Notes: generated by a model from the letters alone, not told the origin. DNA of 64,000 nt from Coenobita brevimanus (GCA_032717465.1 CM064666.1:3141001-3205000), one strand, 5' to 3'. Numbered from the stretch's first letter, positions 36,147 to 48,472 are shown. Program-made: numbers and translations.

Positions 36147-36650
36147 AAGAAGAAGAAGTAGTAGTAGCAAAAGTAGTATAGTAGTAGTTGCAATCTCAGG
36201 CTCAATTGGATGTGAACCCAGTGGAGTGCAGGTCGAAGTTACCCTTTTCCCGCAATCCTTCCTTCTCCTTTGGGAGGATAGAGAGGAGACTGAAGCATGT
36301 TAGTCTAAACAAGTAGCTCCACCGTCTGGTCACATAACTGTCACTACGTGAAGGTGTCCCTTGCCAGCACCTAAACTAATCCTAATGACTCTAATGTGAG
36401 TTGAATGACCCTAAACTGATCTAAAAGGAATTACATTTACTTAAGTGACATGAAACTAATCCTAGAAGTATCTAAATGAACTTAATTGCCACTAAACTAG
36501 TCTTGGAACGGTTTAATTGGATTTAGATGACCCGAAGCTGATCTTTAAGATAACTAAATAGACTCAATAGACACTAAACTGATCTTTAAAGGAACTAAAT
36601 AAACTTACAGTAAATGACCCGAAGCTGATCATAAAAGGATCTCAGTTGAC
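35858..36650 (+). repeat. Degenerate ~58 bp minisatellite split by (TAG)n
   Basis: Units of the type ACTAAACTGATCTTTAAAGGA / AACTAAATAGACT recur over 36360-36650, and similar units (TGAATTAGACCAGATATGGA, AATTTAACTGGATATGAATGACC) lie at 35870-35975. Between them is a (TAG)n tract at 35979-36188 with CAG and TTAG variants. Confidence 0.7.
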
Positions 36651-37057
36651 TAGTGTTAATGAATCAAAATTGCCAGGAGATAACCTTAACAAAGTTAGTC
36701 CTCGATTACCCTGTGCTTTAACGTAACTAATTATGACTAATAATATGTATGAGAGTAGTACCTTAAGTGGACCAGTGCAGTAAGTCGTGTTTCTAAACAC
36801 AGAATGATCAAAGGCCACTCCATCTATAGTTCACATAATGGTTTCCTCTCCTGATGCTGTATGTCTTATTCGTGGTCGACTCGGCAGTCTTCTGTCCCGA
36901 TCCTACCAGCGTTTTAAAGCACAGTTATTGTATGAGTGGGTAGTTTGGCTGTAGGGCAGCCCAGAGAAGAGTATTAGCATTTCACTCTGCTTACTTTTAA
37001 TGGCTCTCGTTCTTCGTGGTTCCTGTTCTTTTTTCTGGATTGTATTTTCCTAATGTA
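36651..37057. other. Unrecognised spacer
   Basis: No gene or repeat is recognised. Confidence 0.4.
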
Positions 37058-37264
37058 CAGTGGGCAACAGGAGTCCTGTCACCTTTTCGGCTTCATTACC
37101 AATGGATTTTGACAATTTATGAAACCGAAGCAACCGATGTGGATGAACTTACATGGACACATATCATTTTCATCGGACCCATTTGCTTTGGATTTATCAG
37201 ACAAATAATCTTCCATCACGTCGAGAAAAAGCAAGTGAGGTGACAGGACCTTTGTTGACGATAG
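37058..37264. mobile_element. 207 bp Tc1/mariner-like MITE
   Basis: The ends CAGTGGGCAACAGGAGTCCT and the reverse complement of the right end share CAACA, AG and GTCCTGTCACC, and TA flanks both sides (37056-37057, 37265-37266). No transposase. An open frame across it is a chance frame with no family match. Confidence 0.6.
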
Positions 37265-38108
37265 TACTGGTAGGAACTTGAGTTACAAGGATGGCTGCTG
37301 AATAAATTAATGAATATACTTAATTATTTATCGATTTATTCATTTATTAATATGTTGTAGTGATCCGTGTAATGTCATTTATCTGTCGTTTTCTTGGTAA
37401 AGATATGCCAGTATTTGTTAGCGTGGCAGTAAACTACCGTATCACCAGGAGGAGAAATGATACCTATGTTTCAAGAGGTAAAGCATATTTCCATTCCATA
37501 TCTATTTCGTCACCAAATCTGCTAACATATTGGCTACAAGTGGAATTCGACTGCACCCTTGATGTATGTTAGGTCAAACTGAGTGCCATGTAGTCGTACT
37601 GGGATTGCTAATGATAATGCAGTTGTTGATTACCACTGACATGAATTACTAGGGAACTATGATGCTGATGAGGAGGCTATATGTGATGGTTCTGTATACC
37701 CTTACTGGAGGAAAGCAGCTGCAGTGTCAAACAAGGAGTCAAACTTCTTAATAATTTCCAGCACCTCTCCGTGGGAAAGGACCCTGGTCCGAAAATGGTG
37801 AGGCAGTGTCATCCGCAAGGGGGGCGGAGGTTCTCTGCTCGGTGACTGTTCCGCACTGTACCTGTGGGACGGCCCTACAGAAGCACTTGCTTATCAGTGG
37901 TCGACGAGTCTGCTTGGCCGGACAAAATTAGGTTAAGCAACAACAACAACAATATTTACATTATAAATCAACAGGAGAAAATACAGAATCTAACAGAAGC
38001 ATTGCAAACGGCAAGTGTCATTAGTATCACCTTCTTACCTGAGAAGAGATGAAATATTCGTCCTACAGAGCCAGTGGTGTCTGGTCGTATGTGTCAGAGT
38101 TCTGGGAA

Positions 38109-38110
<2 letters not shown>
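37265..38110. other. Unrecognised spacer with possible short repeat at 37849-37950
   Basis: Apart from the similarity of 37849-37950 to 30719-30817 (with a CAACAACAACAA tail here), nothing is recognised. Confidence 0.35.

Positions 38111-38179
<69 letters not shown>
38111..38179. repeat. (AT)n microsatellite
   Basis: About 34 AT repeats followed by a short TG run. Confidence 0.98.
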
Positions 38180-38181
<2 letters not shown>

Positions 38182-38329
38182 GTGTGTGTGTGTGCGAATT
38201 GTGTTTCGCAATTTAATGACCCCAACTGCAAGTAATTCGCCTACTCCCCCATGCTTAAGTGCCCCTTTTTCTTAAATTCCCCCCATTGCTTAAGATGTCC
38301 CCTTCCAACCCTAGCAAATCAAGGGGTGA

Positions 38330-41260
38330 CCCTCAAATCTTGGGCAGAGAAAGGAAAAACAAATGAATAAAAAAAAAATCCATACACCAGATTACTGGTG
38401 TCCCCTTTTCATAAAATATCTGTAACAGTCAGACTTAAACAGCTGTAGGTTGAAGTTTGGAGGGAAGCAACTCTGGGGAAGCGAGTTCCAGTGAGTTGCA
38501 GTTCGGGGAATGAAAGAATTCTGATAGACAGAAGTTCTGCAATATGGCTGAGTGACATTCCAGTCATGAGCGCTACCAGATGCCCGTGTAGCACGAGGGA
38601 AGGCAGGGAGAGGTGGCACCATGGACACAACTTCGTCTGAGCATTTGCCATAAAAATATCTGTAAAATAATGCAAGGGAGGCAACACTCCTTCATACTTG
38701 TAAAGGAGGTATAGGTTTTTTGTAATGGCAGGGTTGTTAGTAATTCTAACAGCCTTGTTCTGAATTTTGTCTAATTGTTTTAATGCACCCTCTCCACATC
38801 CATTCCAAAGGAGTGAGCAATATTCAAGCTGAGAGCACACATGACCCTTATAGATTATAGCTAACTGCTCGTCAGTGAAGAAGTTACGGACTATGTACAA
38901 TAATCTAAGTTTCTTTGAGACGGTTTTAGCAAGTGATCTAACATGAGAGGTCCAGCTGAGGGCATTGTTAAGTGAGATGCCAAGAATTTCAATACTTTTG
39001 GAGATGGAAATATTAATAGCCCCGAAGGTAATGTGCGAATCTGGCAATATCTGTCTATTAGTAATTCGTATATATTTAGTTTTACTAGGATTAAATGTGA
39101 CAAGGTTTTTTTGTCTCTATTCACTGATCGTAGATAGGTCTTGATTTATGGAGATGGTTGTACTGACTTGATAGGTAAAGATATTAGATTTTGTAAATGG
39201 GTTTCTGAGTGTGAATGAACTATGAAGTGTTGAGTTATCTGCATATGAATGGATGGGATTGTGGGTGGCAGATAAAAGATCATTAATATGAACCAGGAAT
39301 AGGGTTGGCGCCAGAACTGATCCCTGTGGCATGCCAGCGTTAATTGAGTGGAAATTGGAATATACATCATCTACTTTTACTCTTATTTTCCTGTCACTAC
39401 GATATGAGGAAATCAAAGGAACAAAAGACTTTAGTCCATAGCAAGGGAGTTTGGACAGGAGGGAACGGTGCCATACTCTGTTGAAAGCTTTAGAAATATC
39501 AAGGGCTACTGCATGAGTTTCTCCATGTAGGTCAATTGATTGATGGATGGTATGAGTTAGGAGACTGAGTATATCAATGGTGGATCTCTCGTGGCAAAAA
39601 CCATATTGTCTATCAGTAATTAAGTTGTTGGCTTCAAGATGTTTAACAATGTCCTTATTAATTAAAGTTTCAAATACCTTACCAAGAGATGTGACAGCTA
39701 TTGGTCCGTAGTCAGAGGGGTCAGAGGAACTTCCTTTCTTCGGAATTGGGTGGATATTGGCTTCTTTCCATGAATTTGGGAATGAAGAAGTACGTATGCA
39801 TAGTCTGAATAATTTAGCTAGAACAGAGGCAAGTTCAGGGGAATACGTTTTCAAAAAAAATTGCCGGAATTCCATCTTGGCCTGGAGCTTTGTTGGTAGG
39901 TAAATTGTCTAGGACGGATTTTACGTATCTTGTCTATATTTTGAGACAGGAAATTTCGGGAGAATCAAGTACTAGTACTGGGACATTCTGGCTGGCATCC
40001 TCTATGGTGAAATTTCTGGCAAATGTACTGGCAAAAATATCTGCTTTCCCACGTGGGTTATTTGTAATGTTGCCATATGAAAACTTTAGTGGGGGAATGG
40101 AAGATGATTTGTTAAAGTTATCATTGATAGAATTAAGAGTTGACCAGAATATTCTATTGTCATTAGGGTTGTTAAGTAGTTTTGATGCTTGGTTTTGAAG
40201 AAAGTTTGATTTAGCTAGATTTAATACAGCTTTTGCATGATTTCTAGCAATTATAAATTGAGAGTGTGATTCAGATGTTTTTTTTATTTTAAGTAAGAGT
40301 TATATGCTAATGACTTTTGAGCCGTTTCTCTGGCATAGTTCCTATCAAACCATTTTGGAGAGTTCGATCTTTTAGTGAACTGTTGACTTAGTATAAATAA
40401 ATCCATACCAGCTAGTATTAAGTCGCAAATGTGGAACTGGGTTGAATTGGGATCACTAGAGAAGAAAGACTGCCATGGAATGTCAGTAAGATAATATCTA
40501 AATCCATCCCAGTTTGCCCCATCAAAGTGTCATCGGGTCACCCTGACGGGTTCAGAACAGGGAGGTGTGAGGGGGTTAACTAATGAGGCTTTGATGAGAT
40601 TGCAGTCGGAGGATCCAAGTGATGACAGTACCTATATCCTGTATTGATCGGGATTATTTGTCAAGAATAAATCCAAGAGATAGGCATTATGGTCAGGATT
40701 ATCAGGTATTCTGGTTGGTTGCTTTACCAGCTGGGTAAGATTAAATGATTCTGCAAACAGCGTCGTCATTCCTGAGAGAATGCAATAACCATTCAACATT
40801 ATGTATGTTAAAATCCCCCAAAACGGTAATTTCGGTGCTAAGGGCAAGGTTAAGGTTACTCAACTGTGTGGCTATGGAATCAAATACATTGGGTTCCGAA
40901 GAAGCATTGGGGGGAGCGATAGACTACACAAATATATTTGGTAATATCTTGACAATTTAGTTTATACAATGAGTAATCAAAACTGGATAAAGTGAAGTTT
41001 AAAATAGTGCCAACTGCATATTGGGATTTGATATAACAACAGGTGCCGCCCTTGTTACGGAAGATTGTGAGGAGATGGTAACCGGGAAAACAAAATGGGG
41101 GTACATCAGTAGAGGGTGAGATTTGTGGTTCTGTGAGGAAAAGGGCCAAAGGGAATATGGACTGAAGGAAAAAAATTAACTGAGTTTAAATTTGTGCTAA
41201 GGCCAGGGATGTTGGTGAAGAATAAGGCTGCACTTTCATTTCCCTGTTGACGAGCATTGA
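38330..41260 (-). mobile_element. LINE-delta, copy 2, near complete
   Basis: Minus-strand copy of the family at 32731-35743, with the same 3' UTR (ACCAGTAATCTGGTG, then T10 and ATTCATTTG). The endonuclease lies at about 41230-40520 (LLIMGDFN-type region is damaged; DLFLTNNPDQYR is present). The TGA shared with copy 1 is at 40532-40530. The RT spans 39875-38800 with YGPIAVTS, YGFCHERST, LDISKAFNRVWH (motif A intact Asp), QGSVLAPTLF (motif B) and SYADNSTL (motif C altered from YADD). The C-terminus has LEYCSLLWNGCG and ends in MKRGHQ. Stops and shifts near 39120 make it inactive. Its 5' end differs from copies 1 and 3. Confidence 0.85.
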
Positions 41261-41299
41261 TAAGATTTATTGTTGTGAAAGGTTCAGAGTACTGATACA

Positions 41300-41456
41300 A
41301 CAAAAGAAGGTGGTGGGTCTTGCCACTCACCTCCTTCAACATACATAACGATATACAGTCAGCGGTTATAAAAATAACCAAAAGAGGTGGAAGATGTTGC
41401 CACACACCTCCTTAGCAAATTTCATATTATACAGCAGAGGTTATAGAATTAGGCCC
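41300..41456 (-). repeat. Two tandem ~77 bp units next to the 5' end of LINE-delta copy 2
   Basis: Units at about 41303-41380 and 41381-41456 share AGGTGG, TTGCCAC, CACCTCCTT, ATACAG and GGTTATA in order. On the LINE's strand they lie directly upstream, where some LINEs keep promoter monomers. Confidence 0.6.
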
Positions 41457-41986
41457 CTAGCAATTAGTAGCTACAGTATGTGGGGAAAGTAAAGGAATAC
41501 ATAGAACATACAAATATACAAGAGTGAGTAGTATTAGCAGGATAGCAAAGAAGCACAGGAAGACAGTCGAGGCTGCCGCCATAGATGCAGACATCGCACT
41601 GCCTTATCAGTGAGGCGAATGGGTCCAGTGAGTGATGGCCAACCAACACCCACACATCCGCCACCACTCGCTCCCTCTAGCAAACTCCCCCCTAACTTCA
41701 CTACTTTCTAGTTTTGTAAATGTTTCTTTACAAGTCCCATGGGGACACATCTGTCATCTTGTGCATTGTTTGGATTAGTACATTTGCTACTGGCAACTGC
41801 TATGTGTTTGCCGTAGTCTGTGCCACTGTGATGCAGATAGACAAGCAAAACGATTAATATGGAGTAATATGGTGAATGATGCTTTCAAGAATTTTGATAC
41901 AAATACAGTGTGTTTATAGATAAGAGAAGTTGTCATATATACAAACCAGGTCTGAAAGTATACAAGATTAGCTAACCATAGGACTT
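41457..41986. other. Unrecognised spacer
   Basis: No feature recognised; only short chance frames. Confidence 0.4.
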
Positions 41987-43620
41987 CTATGTCACTCCTA
42001 ACCCCCTCATCCCCTTGCCAAACTCTGCATTCCTCTTCTCCACCCCCGCCAACCTTGCCTCTAATTGTTCCACCAGCTCTAATAGTACTGCCTGGTGGTG
42101 GCACATGTCAAACCCCCCCTTGATCTGCCTTTTCTGCCTGTGTACCGGTTGCCCTAGCGTCTTCGCTTGCCCTAGCCCCCCCTCCGTCTGGATGTCCACC
42201 TGCAGGCCTCTCTCCGCCGCCAGGACCAAGAGGAACGGCCTCAGACACTTTGCATGCTGCCGCGGAATCACCACTTTCCATGTTAAACTTGAGAATGTAG
42301 TTCTCTCGTTGCAACAGACTCGATGGAGTTTCCAGGTTAGGTCCTGCACTGCCGCGTGGAGATCTCGAATGACATCCAGTAGAGTGGTGTCGGGCCGGAT
42401 TGGATCGTCACAGGGAGGCTGACTGGCTGATTCAGCATGATGTACCAACAATTGGCTATGCACAGGTTCAGCATATGATGTGCCTCCCAGTGGCAGGAAA
42501 GTTGAAGCCTGAAGGCAAGCCTCCCAAACATTGGTCATTGCCGGTGGTGGTGGTTGTGCTACTTGGGGTGGGGCTGCATCGTGTCATGGTGCCGGGGATA
42601 TCCGTGGTTTGTGGGGACACCAGGACGAGTGGACATTGTGTTCCCCCCCACAGTTGCAGCACAGAGGTTTGAAATGGTCGCCTCTCTTAATTTTTTCCAG
42701 GCAGGTGGCACCATGGTGCTGCCCAGCACCAAAACGACACCTGTATGCCACACTGCATTTCCACGCCAGATCCCCCACTGGTTGCAGCGGTAGCAGAGGT
42801 CAGACTCCGAAAACATAGCGTGCAACCCTCTTGTAGCCCAGCGGTCTGATGAAAACTGACTTCGATGGCTCCCCCTCGAACAGAGCAATAAGCTGTGGGC
42901 GTGGATATTATCCAACCATTCTTCTCTTCATCCTAAGGACAGTTTCCTGAGCCCCTAGATCCTCCACCACCCAGTAGACAGGCACATTATGAATAATGAA
43001 CCCGGTCTGGAGCCAATTGGTGACAGCCTCCAACACAAGACCACAAAATCCATCACCAGTCAAATAATCCACAGCATGGCCATTTCTCACTGTCACATAC
43101 GGACGTGTCTTACCATCTTTAAACAGTACTTCAAATTCAGGAAACTGCATTGCTACAGAAACAACCCACCTGGCTGTTTGCGAGAGAGAAAGCTCGCAGT
43201 CCAAGGCAGATGATACAGTATCCTCTCCCACGCAGAGTCATTTGCCAGGTCCAACACGGGTCGTTGTGACACATGGTGCCACCTGCCGTGGCACACTGCT
43301 CGCATCGCCACCAGTGTTCGTGTTCCTTCTGTCAGGGGGTTCTTGCCCTTCCCCATCACTCCCTGAGGTCGAGAGGCTATCACTGGCGCCGGCCTGACCC
43401 ACGATGCTGTTGTTGTGGTCAGAAGGGCGAGGCCCTCGGCGTTTACAGCGTTGGTTGGTGGAGGGCTTTGCAGCACATCCGCACCCAGCAGCTGCCCGGC
43501 TGGGACTGCCTCATATGGAGGTAAGGGTACCAGGGAGCTTGTAAAATATAGGTCTTTCAGTGCTACAAAGACCAATGTCACCAGTGTCTTAGAGAGGATG
43601 CTATAATACAACTAGAAGAC
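41987..43620 (-). pseudogene. LINE ORF1 (gag-like) with CCHC zinc knuckles
   Basis: A broken minus-strand frame encodes a gag-like ORF1 protein as carried by Jockey/I-group LINEs; such proteins bind the element RNA. Around 43110-42915 there is a globular segment (GKTRPYVTVRNGHAVDYL, LQTGFIIHNVPVYWVVEDL). The first knuckle, near 42795, reads C-x2-C-x4 and then loses its His to a small deletion. A second (C-x2-G-x3-H-x4-C) has Cys changed to Gly, and the third near 42660 (C-x2-C-x3-H-x6-C) is complete. A Pro-rich linker and an unrelated-looking C-terminal tail follow. Frameshifts near 42915, 42780 and 42560. Which ORF2 it belonged to is unknown; LINE-delta lacks an ORF1, so it is probably a different element. 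Confidence 0.55.
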
Positions 43621-44650
43621 AGACTACGGAAACTTGCGCCTAAAAAGCTGAAGGACCAGATTGATCTCCTTCCTCTGACTTCTGCTTGAAGTTGACATTT
43701 CTACAGGAGCATACAGGCAGCAGATGGTGCAGATGATGATTGTTTACATGATGACACCAGAGTGTAATTTCTCATTAGTCTTTAAATACTGAAAAATGAT
43801 TGTCTTGAAATTTTTGGAAATCTGGCTTATGTTTCAATTCAGGAGTGATTTTTATGAAAAAATGGATATATTTTTCAAATTTGTGTTTATAAACATGGAA
43901 ATATTAACTCAGATAAGGAAATCACACTTAGGTAAATTTAATATTCAGTTAAAAACATGAAACAATTTAATTTAAAAAATGTACTAATTATTAATGAATA
44001 GGAAAAAATTATCAGTGTCATAGGAAAATATTCTTTTATATATTTATTTTTTTCACAATGCAAAGCAGCTTTTAGAAACTGAAAAAGGCATTATGTGATT
44101 GCTACTCGGCTTAAACATGAAAAAATTACTTTTATGACTATTCTTCTTAGCTGAATTTTTATAAAGTCTTAAAAATTTTGAGTGCATTTTTCTCAAAACA
44201 TTATTTTTAACATCGGCACTTCTTACAATAAGCCCCAGAAATCTTACCCTGCACCAGTAACCCCGTCATCAAGAGATCGAAGCAGCACACCTGCATAATT
44301 ACCTGCCCACATCTGGGGTAGGAATTACGGTACATAACTGCTATACCATATTCATTTTCTCTCGCCTGTATAGTGTTTTTGATGCATGCTATGAAGGTAG
44401 AGTTCCAGGCTAAATTATAGTTCCAATATTTTAAGCGAACACTTATGAAATGCTGATGTTATTTTTCTATTGCAAGTGTAGTATTTTCTGAGCATCTTAG
44501 GATGGGATTTTGTCGAACAAAAATACTGTTCCACTTTCTTTTTTCCTTTCTTTTTTCTGTCTAACAACTACGAAAATCTTACATATGTTTTTCGGTAGCC
44601 TGCAGTCTACAGTATTTTAGAACTAATTGAAGACGGTACTTTTAGTTATT
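43621..44650. other. Unrecognised AT-rich spacer
   Basis: About 1 kb of AT-rich sequence without recognised genes or repeats. Confidence 0.4.
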
Positions 44651-44654
44651 GTAT

Positions 44655-45035
44655 TAAGTCATGGGAGCCAAAGATGTTATTGTTGTAGGCTACGTCCTAG
44701 GAGCCACAGATGTTACTGTATTAAGTCCTGGGAGCCAAAGTTGTTATAAATATTGTTGTAGTCCTGGGAGCCAAAAATGTTATTGAACGAAGTCGTGCAA
44801 GTCACAGATGTTATTATATTTAGTCCTGGGAAACACAAATATTACTGAATTAAGTCCTGGGAGTCACAAATATTACTTAATTAAGTCCTGGGACCCACAG
44901 ATGATATTGTACTAAGTCCTGGGAGCCAAAAATGTTAGTGTATTAAGGTATGTGAACCATAGATGTTATTAAGTCCTGGGAACCAAAGGTGTTATTGAAT
45001 AAAGTCCTGGGAGCCAAAGAGGTTACTGTATTAGG
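44655..45035 (+). repeat. ~33 bp minisatellite, forward orientation
   Basis: About 12 imperfect copies of TAAGTCCTGGGAGCCAAAGA followed by TGTTATTGTAT. Variants include CACAAAT and CACAGAT for CAAAGAT. Confidence 0.9.
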
Positions 45036-45669
45036 ATGGGGGAATGAGGCACAGATGTTATCATATTTAAAGTCGTCTTTTAAGTTGCTTCGGGATATTG
45101 TAACATCTCTTTCATAGCAACATCTTCTGTATATTGCACCTCAATGATTTCCTCTGTTACTGATGCAAGTACTGTAGATATTAAAGCTATATTAATTACG
45201 TAAGTGAATGATTTGGTATAACATGTGGAATAAATAGCTAAGGAAGGGGAGCTAAGAAACCTCTGATGCCACATAAGATACGAATCGTAGTTCGGGGAGA
45301 GAAAGTGTTTGGGAACCACTGATGTAGGGGATTTGGACCATCATGCCAAAGCTTAGGGAGTCGTTCAGTTAACTATTTTTGTATTTTTTATTTGGCTCTT
45401 TGGGTTCCTCTCGGCAGTACTTTAGCGATTTCTGAGGAGGCACTTAAATAAAACCTACTTTATTATGTGTGATGGTAAGCCATATATTTACCATCAGGGT
45501 TCTAGGTTGTTCTTAAAGACTCTGTATAGTACTACTTGATGGTTTCCTGGGAACTCAGATGTTACACCCACGGAGCGTAGTTGATCTCTCACTCTCATAC
45601 AATCTTTCAGGACAAAGGTAAGAGTATCCTTTGTGTGTGTTGCCCAGCGGCACGACTGCACTGTTTACA
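45036..45669. other. Spacer between opposed minisatellite blocks
   Basis: No gene recognised. A 79-codon minus frame at 45080-45319 has no motif. Confidence 0.4.
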
Positions 45670-45775
45670 CGTGTCTCCCAGGAATTAATAAAATAACATT
45701 TGTGTCTCCCAGGACTTAATACAATAACATCTTTGGCTCCCAGGACTTTATACTATAACATCTTATGCTCCCATC
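45670..45775 (-). repeat. Same ~33 bp minisatellite, reverse orientation
   Basis: Three to four copies of TCTCCCAGGACTTAATACAA / TAACATCTTTGGC, the reverse complement of the 44655-45035 unit. Confidence 0.85.
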
Positions 45776-46199
45776 TACTTCCTCCTGTAAAGATGGACAC
45801 AAGTTGTATTACTCATGTTGGCTATGATGTTACTGTATACCAACTCGAGAGATTTTTCATATAAAAATATGGTGAATACATATTATCAACGTGCAAAAAG
45901 CTCATTGAAAACTTAAAGGTACGGTAGAAATTAATTTTGTTACCCAGTGAGGTGTCAGTGGTTGACACTCTAAAAGGATACCGAAAAATTCATTTTCCAT
46001 GCAGAGCCAAATATGTTTTGTTTTCTCTTGTTTTTTTTTGGAGTTTAACAGATCTTTAAAAATGCACACAAGGCTGAAACAAATACACAGACGGCCAATC
46101 GCCCATACCAGGGGTAGAGCCACATTATGAAGACAAACTTTGTCAAGCTCTTTTTCGTGAAAGTGTTTATGGCAAGTGCGCTACTTAAACATCTGATGA

Positions 46200-46518
46200 T
46201 TTTTTTTTTTATGTGTCTAACTCTGGGCATAGGCTTCACAGCCTGCTATCAAGGCTCAGCAGTCCTCCAACATACCATACACCTCTACATGTCACCAATT
46301 CGGCACTAACACCCACCATCCATATTGAATACATGCTAGGGCTGTCTTATACAGGACTGGTGTATTGGTATTAGCGGGGGTATTTTTACGATATGTCGGC
46401 GGGTCTTCTGGTAGATCAGTAAAGTCTGACTTTCATGAAATTCAAATCTTTAAACTGTTCCCTGCCCCAGCGGGATTTGAACTCGGGGCCCGTTAGGACT
46501 GCAGGTCACCTCTCAATT
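46200..46518 (-). mobile_element. SINE family 1, copy 4
   Basis: Minus-strand copy with the tRNA-like head at the right (B-box region GTTCAAATCCCG in reverse complement near 46470), the full body, and a 3' poly(A) read as T10 at 46200-46210. Confidence 0.8.
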
Positions 46519-47053
46519 GATCTTGCATTGCCTCTAGGAATGTTTTGAACAATATGATTGACAAAAATAATAAAATTCCTACAAAAACTGTCTGCATAAA
46601 ATGATTTTGAAATTCTATGACCAGTAACCGAGATACTTGCTGCCCTGACTCCGGATGACGAACGTGTACCGTTTTGCTTATTCTTGCTGCTACCAAGCGA
46701 TTGTATAGAACGTAGGACTGGCCGCTTGTGCTGAAGGGGTTTATATTCGAGTACCCAATCCTTCCTGTTCGAAATGTATAGCCTAATCTGCACAATATCG
46801 TCAGAAGACAGGAAGAATAAAGTGACACAAGATATCTCCAGTATCAAAGGATTAAGATTACCCCATGGATCCAAGTGTGGGAATCACTGACCTATACTTA
46901 TGATATGCATATTATAAAAACAGACAGATTGTTGAGAACTGTGCAATAATATAAGAAAAGTGGAATGGTACACTTTTTTCCTATAGGTAAAATAACAACT
47001 TGAGCAATCTTGCACACTCGAACACGTTCCACACTTTTATGTGTGGACACCTA
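46519..47053. other. Unrecognised spacer with two overlapping frames
   Basis: Minus frames of 111 codons (46493-46828, with one hydrophobic segment near its C-terminus) and 122 codons (46506-46874) overlap in different frames. Neither matches a known family, and both run into the SINE, so neither is called. Confidence 0.3.
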
Positions 47054-47106
47054 TGCCTTGATTATTATTATTATTATTATTACTATTATTATTATTGTTA
47101 TTATTA

Positions 47107-47152
<46 letters not shown>
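47054..47152. repeat. (ATT)n microsatellite
   Basis: About 33 ATT repeats with a few ATTG interruptions. Confidence 0.97.
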
Positions 47153-48250
47153 ACTCTGCCAGGAGGTATATTTTTACCCCGAGTTTCTTTGTTTGATTGT
47201 TTGTTTCTTTGTCGGTCTGTCTGTCTGGCAGTCTGTCTGTCTGTCTGTTAGTAGGATTACTCAAAAAGTTATAAAAGGATTTTCGTTAAATTATTTGGAG
47301 GGGTAGGATATGGCCCAGTGAATCATCGACTAGATTTTGGTTGTGATTCGGAATTATTTGTTTGTTTGTTCACACCATATCTCAAAAAGTTCTCAGTGAA
47401 TTTCAATGATATGGTATGGAAGGGTGGGCCATGGGCCAAAACGAGAATTGGTTCAGTTTGGGAGTGGAACCGGATCCGGATCCTACCGCACAGTACAGTA
47501 TCTGGAAAAGTTCTCAGTGAATTTCATTGAAATTATGTCGACGGGGTGGGCCATGGGCCAAGAAAGAATTCTTTAAATTCTGGGGCGGATCCGGATAATA
47601 CCTTACAGTATCTCCAAAAGTTCTCACAGATTTTCAATGAAATTTTGTGGAAGGGTGGGCCATGGGCCAAGAAATAATCGACTAAATTTGGGGAAGGATT
47701 CGGATCAAGCATTGACGGAGGTATGCGCTCGCTGAGTGCTGCACTAGTTACTGTTGTTGTTGTTGTTGTTTTTACTGGTGCTGCTGCTGCTGCTGCTGCT
47801 GCTGCTTCTGCTTTTGCTGTTGTTTTATTGTTGTTTTGTTGTTTTTGGTAGTAGTAGAGTAAGCAGCAGCAGCAGCAGGAGTAGTAGTAGTAGCATTAGC
47901 AACGAGAAAGCTCCCAGACAGTTCATACCTCCGCAAATGCCATTGCCATTAAAAGGAACCTGATCCGTGGATATAGGACCCGGATCCGGATCCAGATCCC
48001 TCCCAAAATTTAATAAGTCCTTTCTTGGTCCATGGAAAACTTTTCCACAACATTTCCTTGGAACTGAGAACTATCAGAGTTACTCTAATCCGACCCAAAT
48101 TTTAATCATTTCTTCCTTGGCCCATGGCAAACCTTTCAACAAAATTTAATCTAAATCCGTTCATAACTTTTTGAGTAACCCTGCTAGCAGACAGAAATTC
48201 AGACAAACAAACCAACGCAGGGTAAAACATAACTTCGTTGACGGACTTAA
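47153..48250. mobile_element. Foldback-type element, 1.1 kb, with long inverted arms
   Basis: The left arm (about 47153-47730) and right arm (about 47930-48250, reverse complement) share in order a GTTTGTTTGTCTG-rich edge, TTACTCAAAAAGTTAT, GGCCATGGGCCAA (repeated), GGATCCGGATCC and CGGAGGTATG. The left arm holds three to four tandem units of about 110-140 bp built on AAAAGTTCTCAGTGAATTTC and GGGTGGGCCATGGGCCAA. The centre (47750-47905) is (GTT)n(GCT)n followed by (AGC)n(AGT)n, itself self-complementary. No transposase is present. Confidence 0.65.
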
Positions 48251-48472
48251 TTAGAATTGTGGTATTAACTATAAATTAAAGAATTAATAAAAACAGTATC
48301 ATATGGCTGGTCATCACAGCCATTGACGTGTTTGGAATGAACGGATTATATTATGAAAGTTAATGTTAACCTTCACAATACAGCTCCAAATGGTGAATTG
48401 TTTTATAAAGACTGGTGTTGTTTCAGCAATGTAATTTCCAAATGCGTGGAGGTAATGATAACTGAAAAGAAG

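Noticed and set aside
37016..37243. 75-codon plus-strand frame with a hydrophobic segment
   Set aside because: It starts at GTG and is largely the interior of a 207 bp MITE with TIRs.
41987..43620. Assigning the CCHC ORF1 to LINE-delta copy 2, which lies downstream on the same strand
   Set aside because: LINE-delta copies 1 and 3 start directly before the endonuclease with no ORF1, and unrelated sequence separates the two.
46493..46874. Two overlapping minus-strand frames of 111 and 122 codons, one with a hydrophobic segment
   Set aside because: Neither shows a family motif, both run into a SINE, and overlap in different frames suggests chance.
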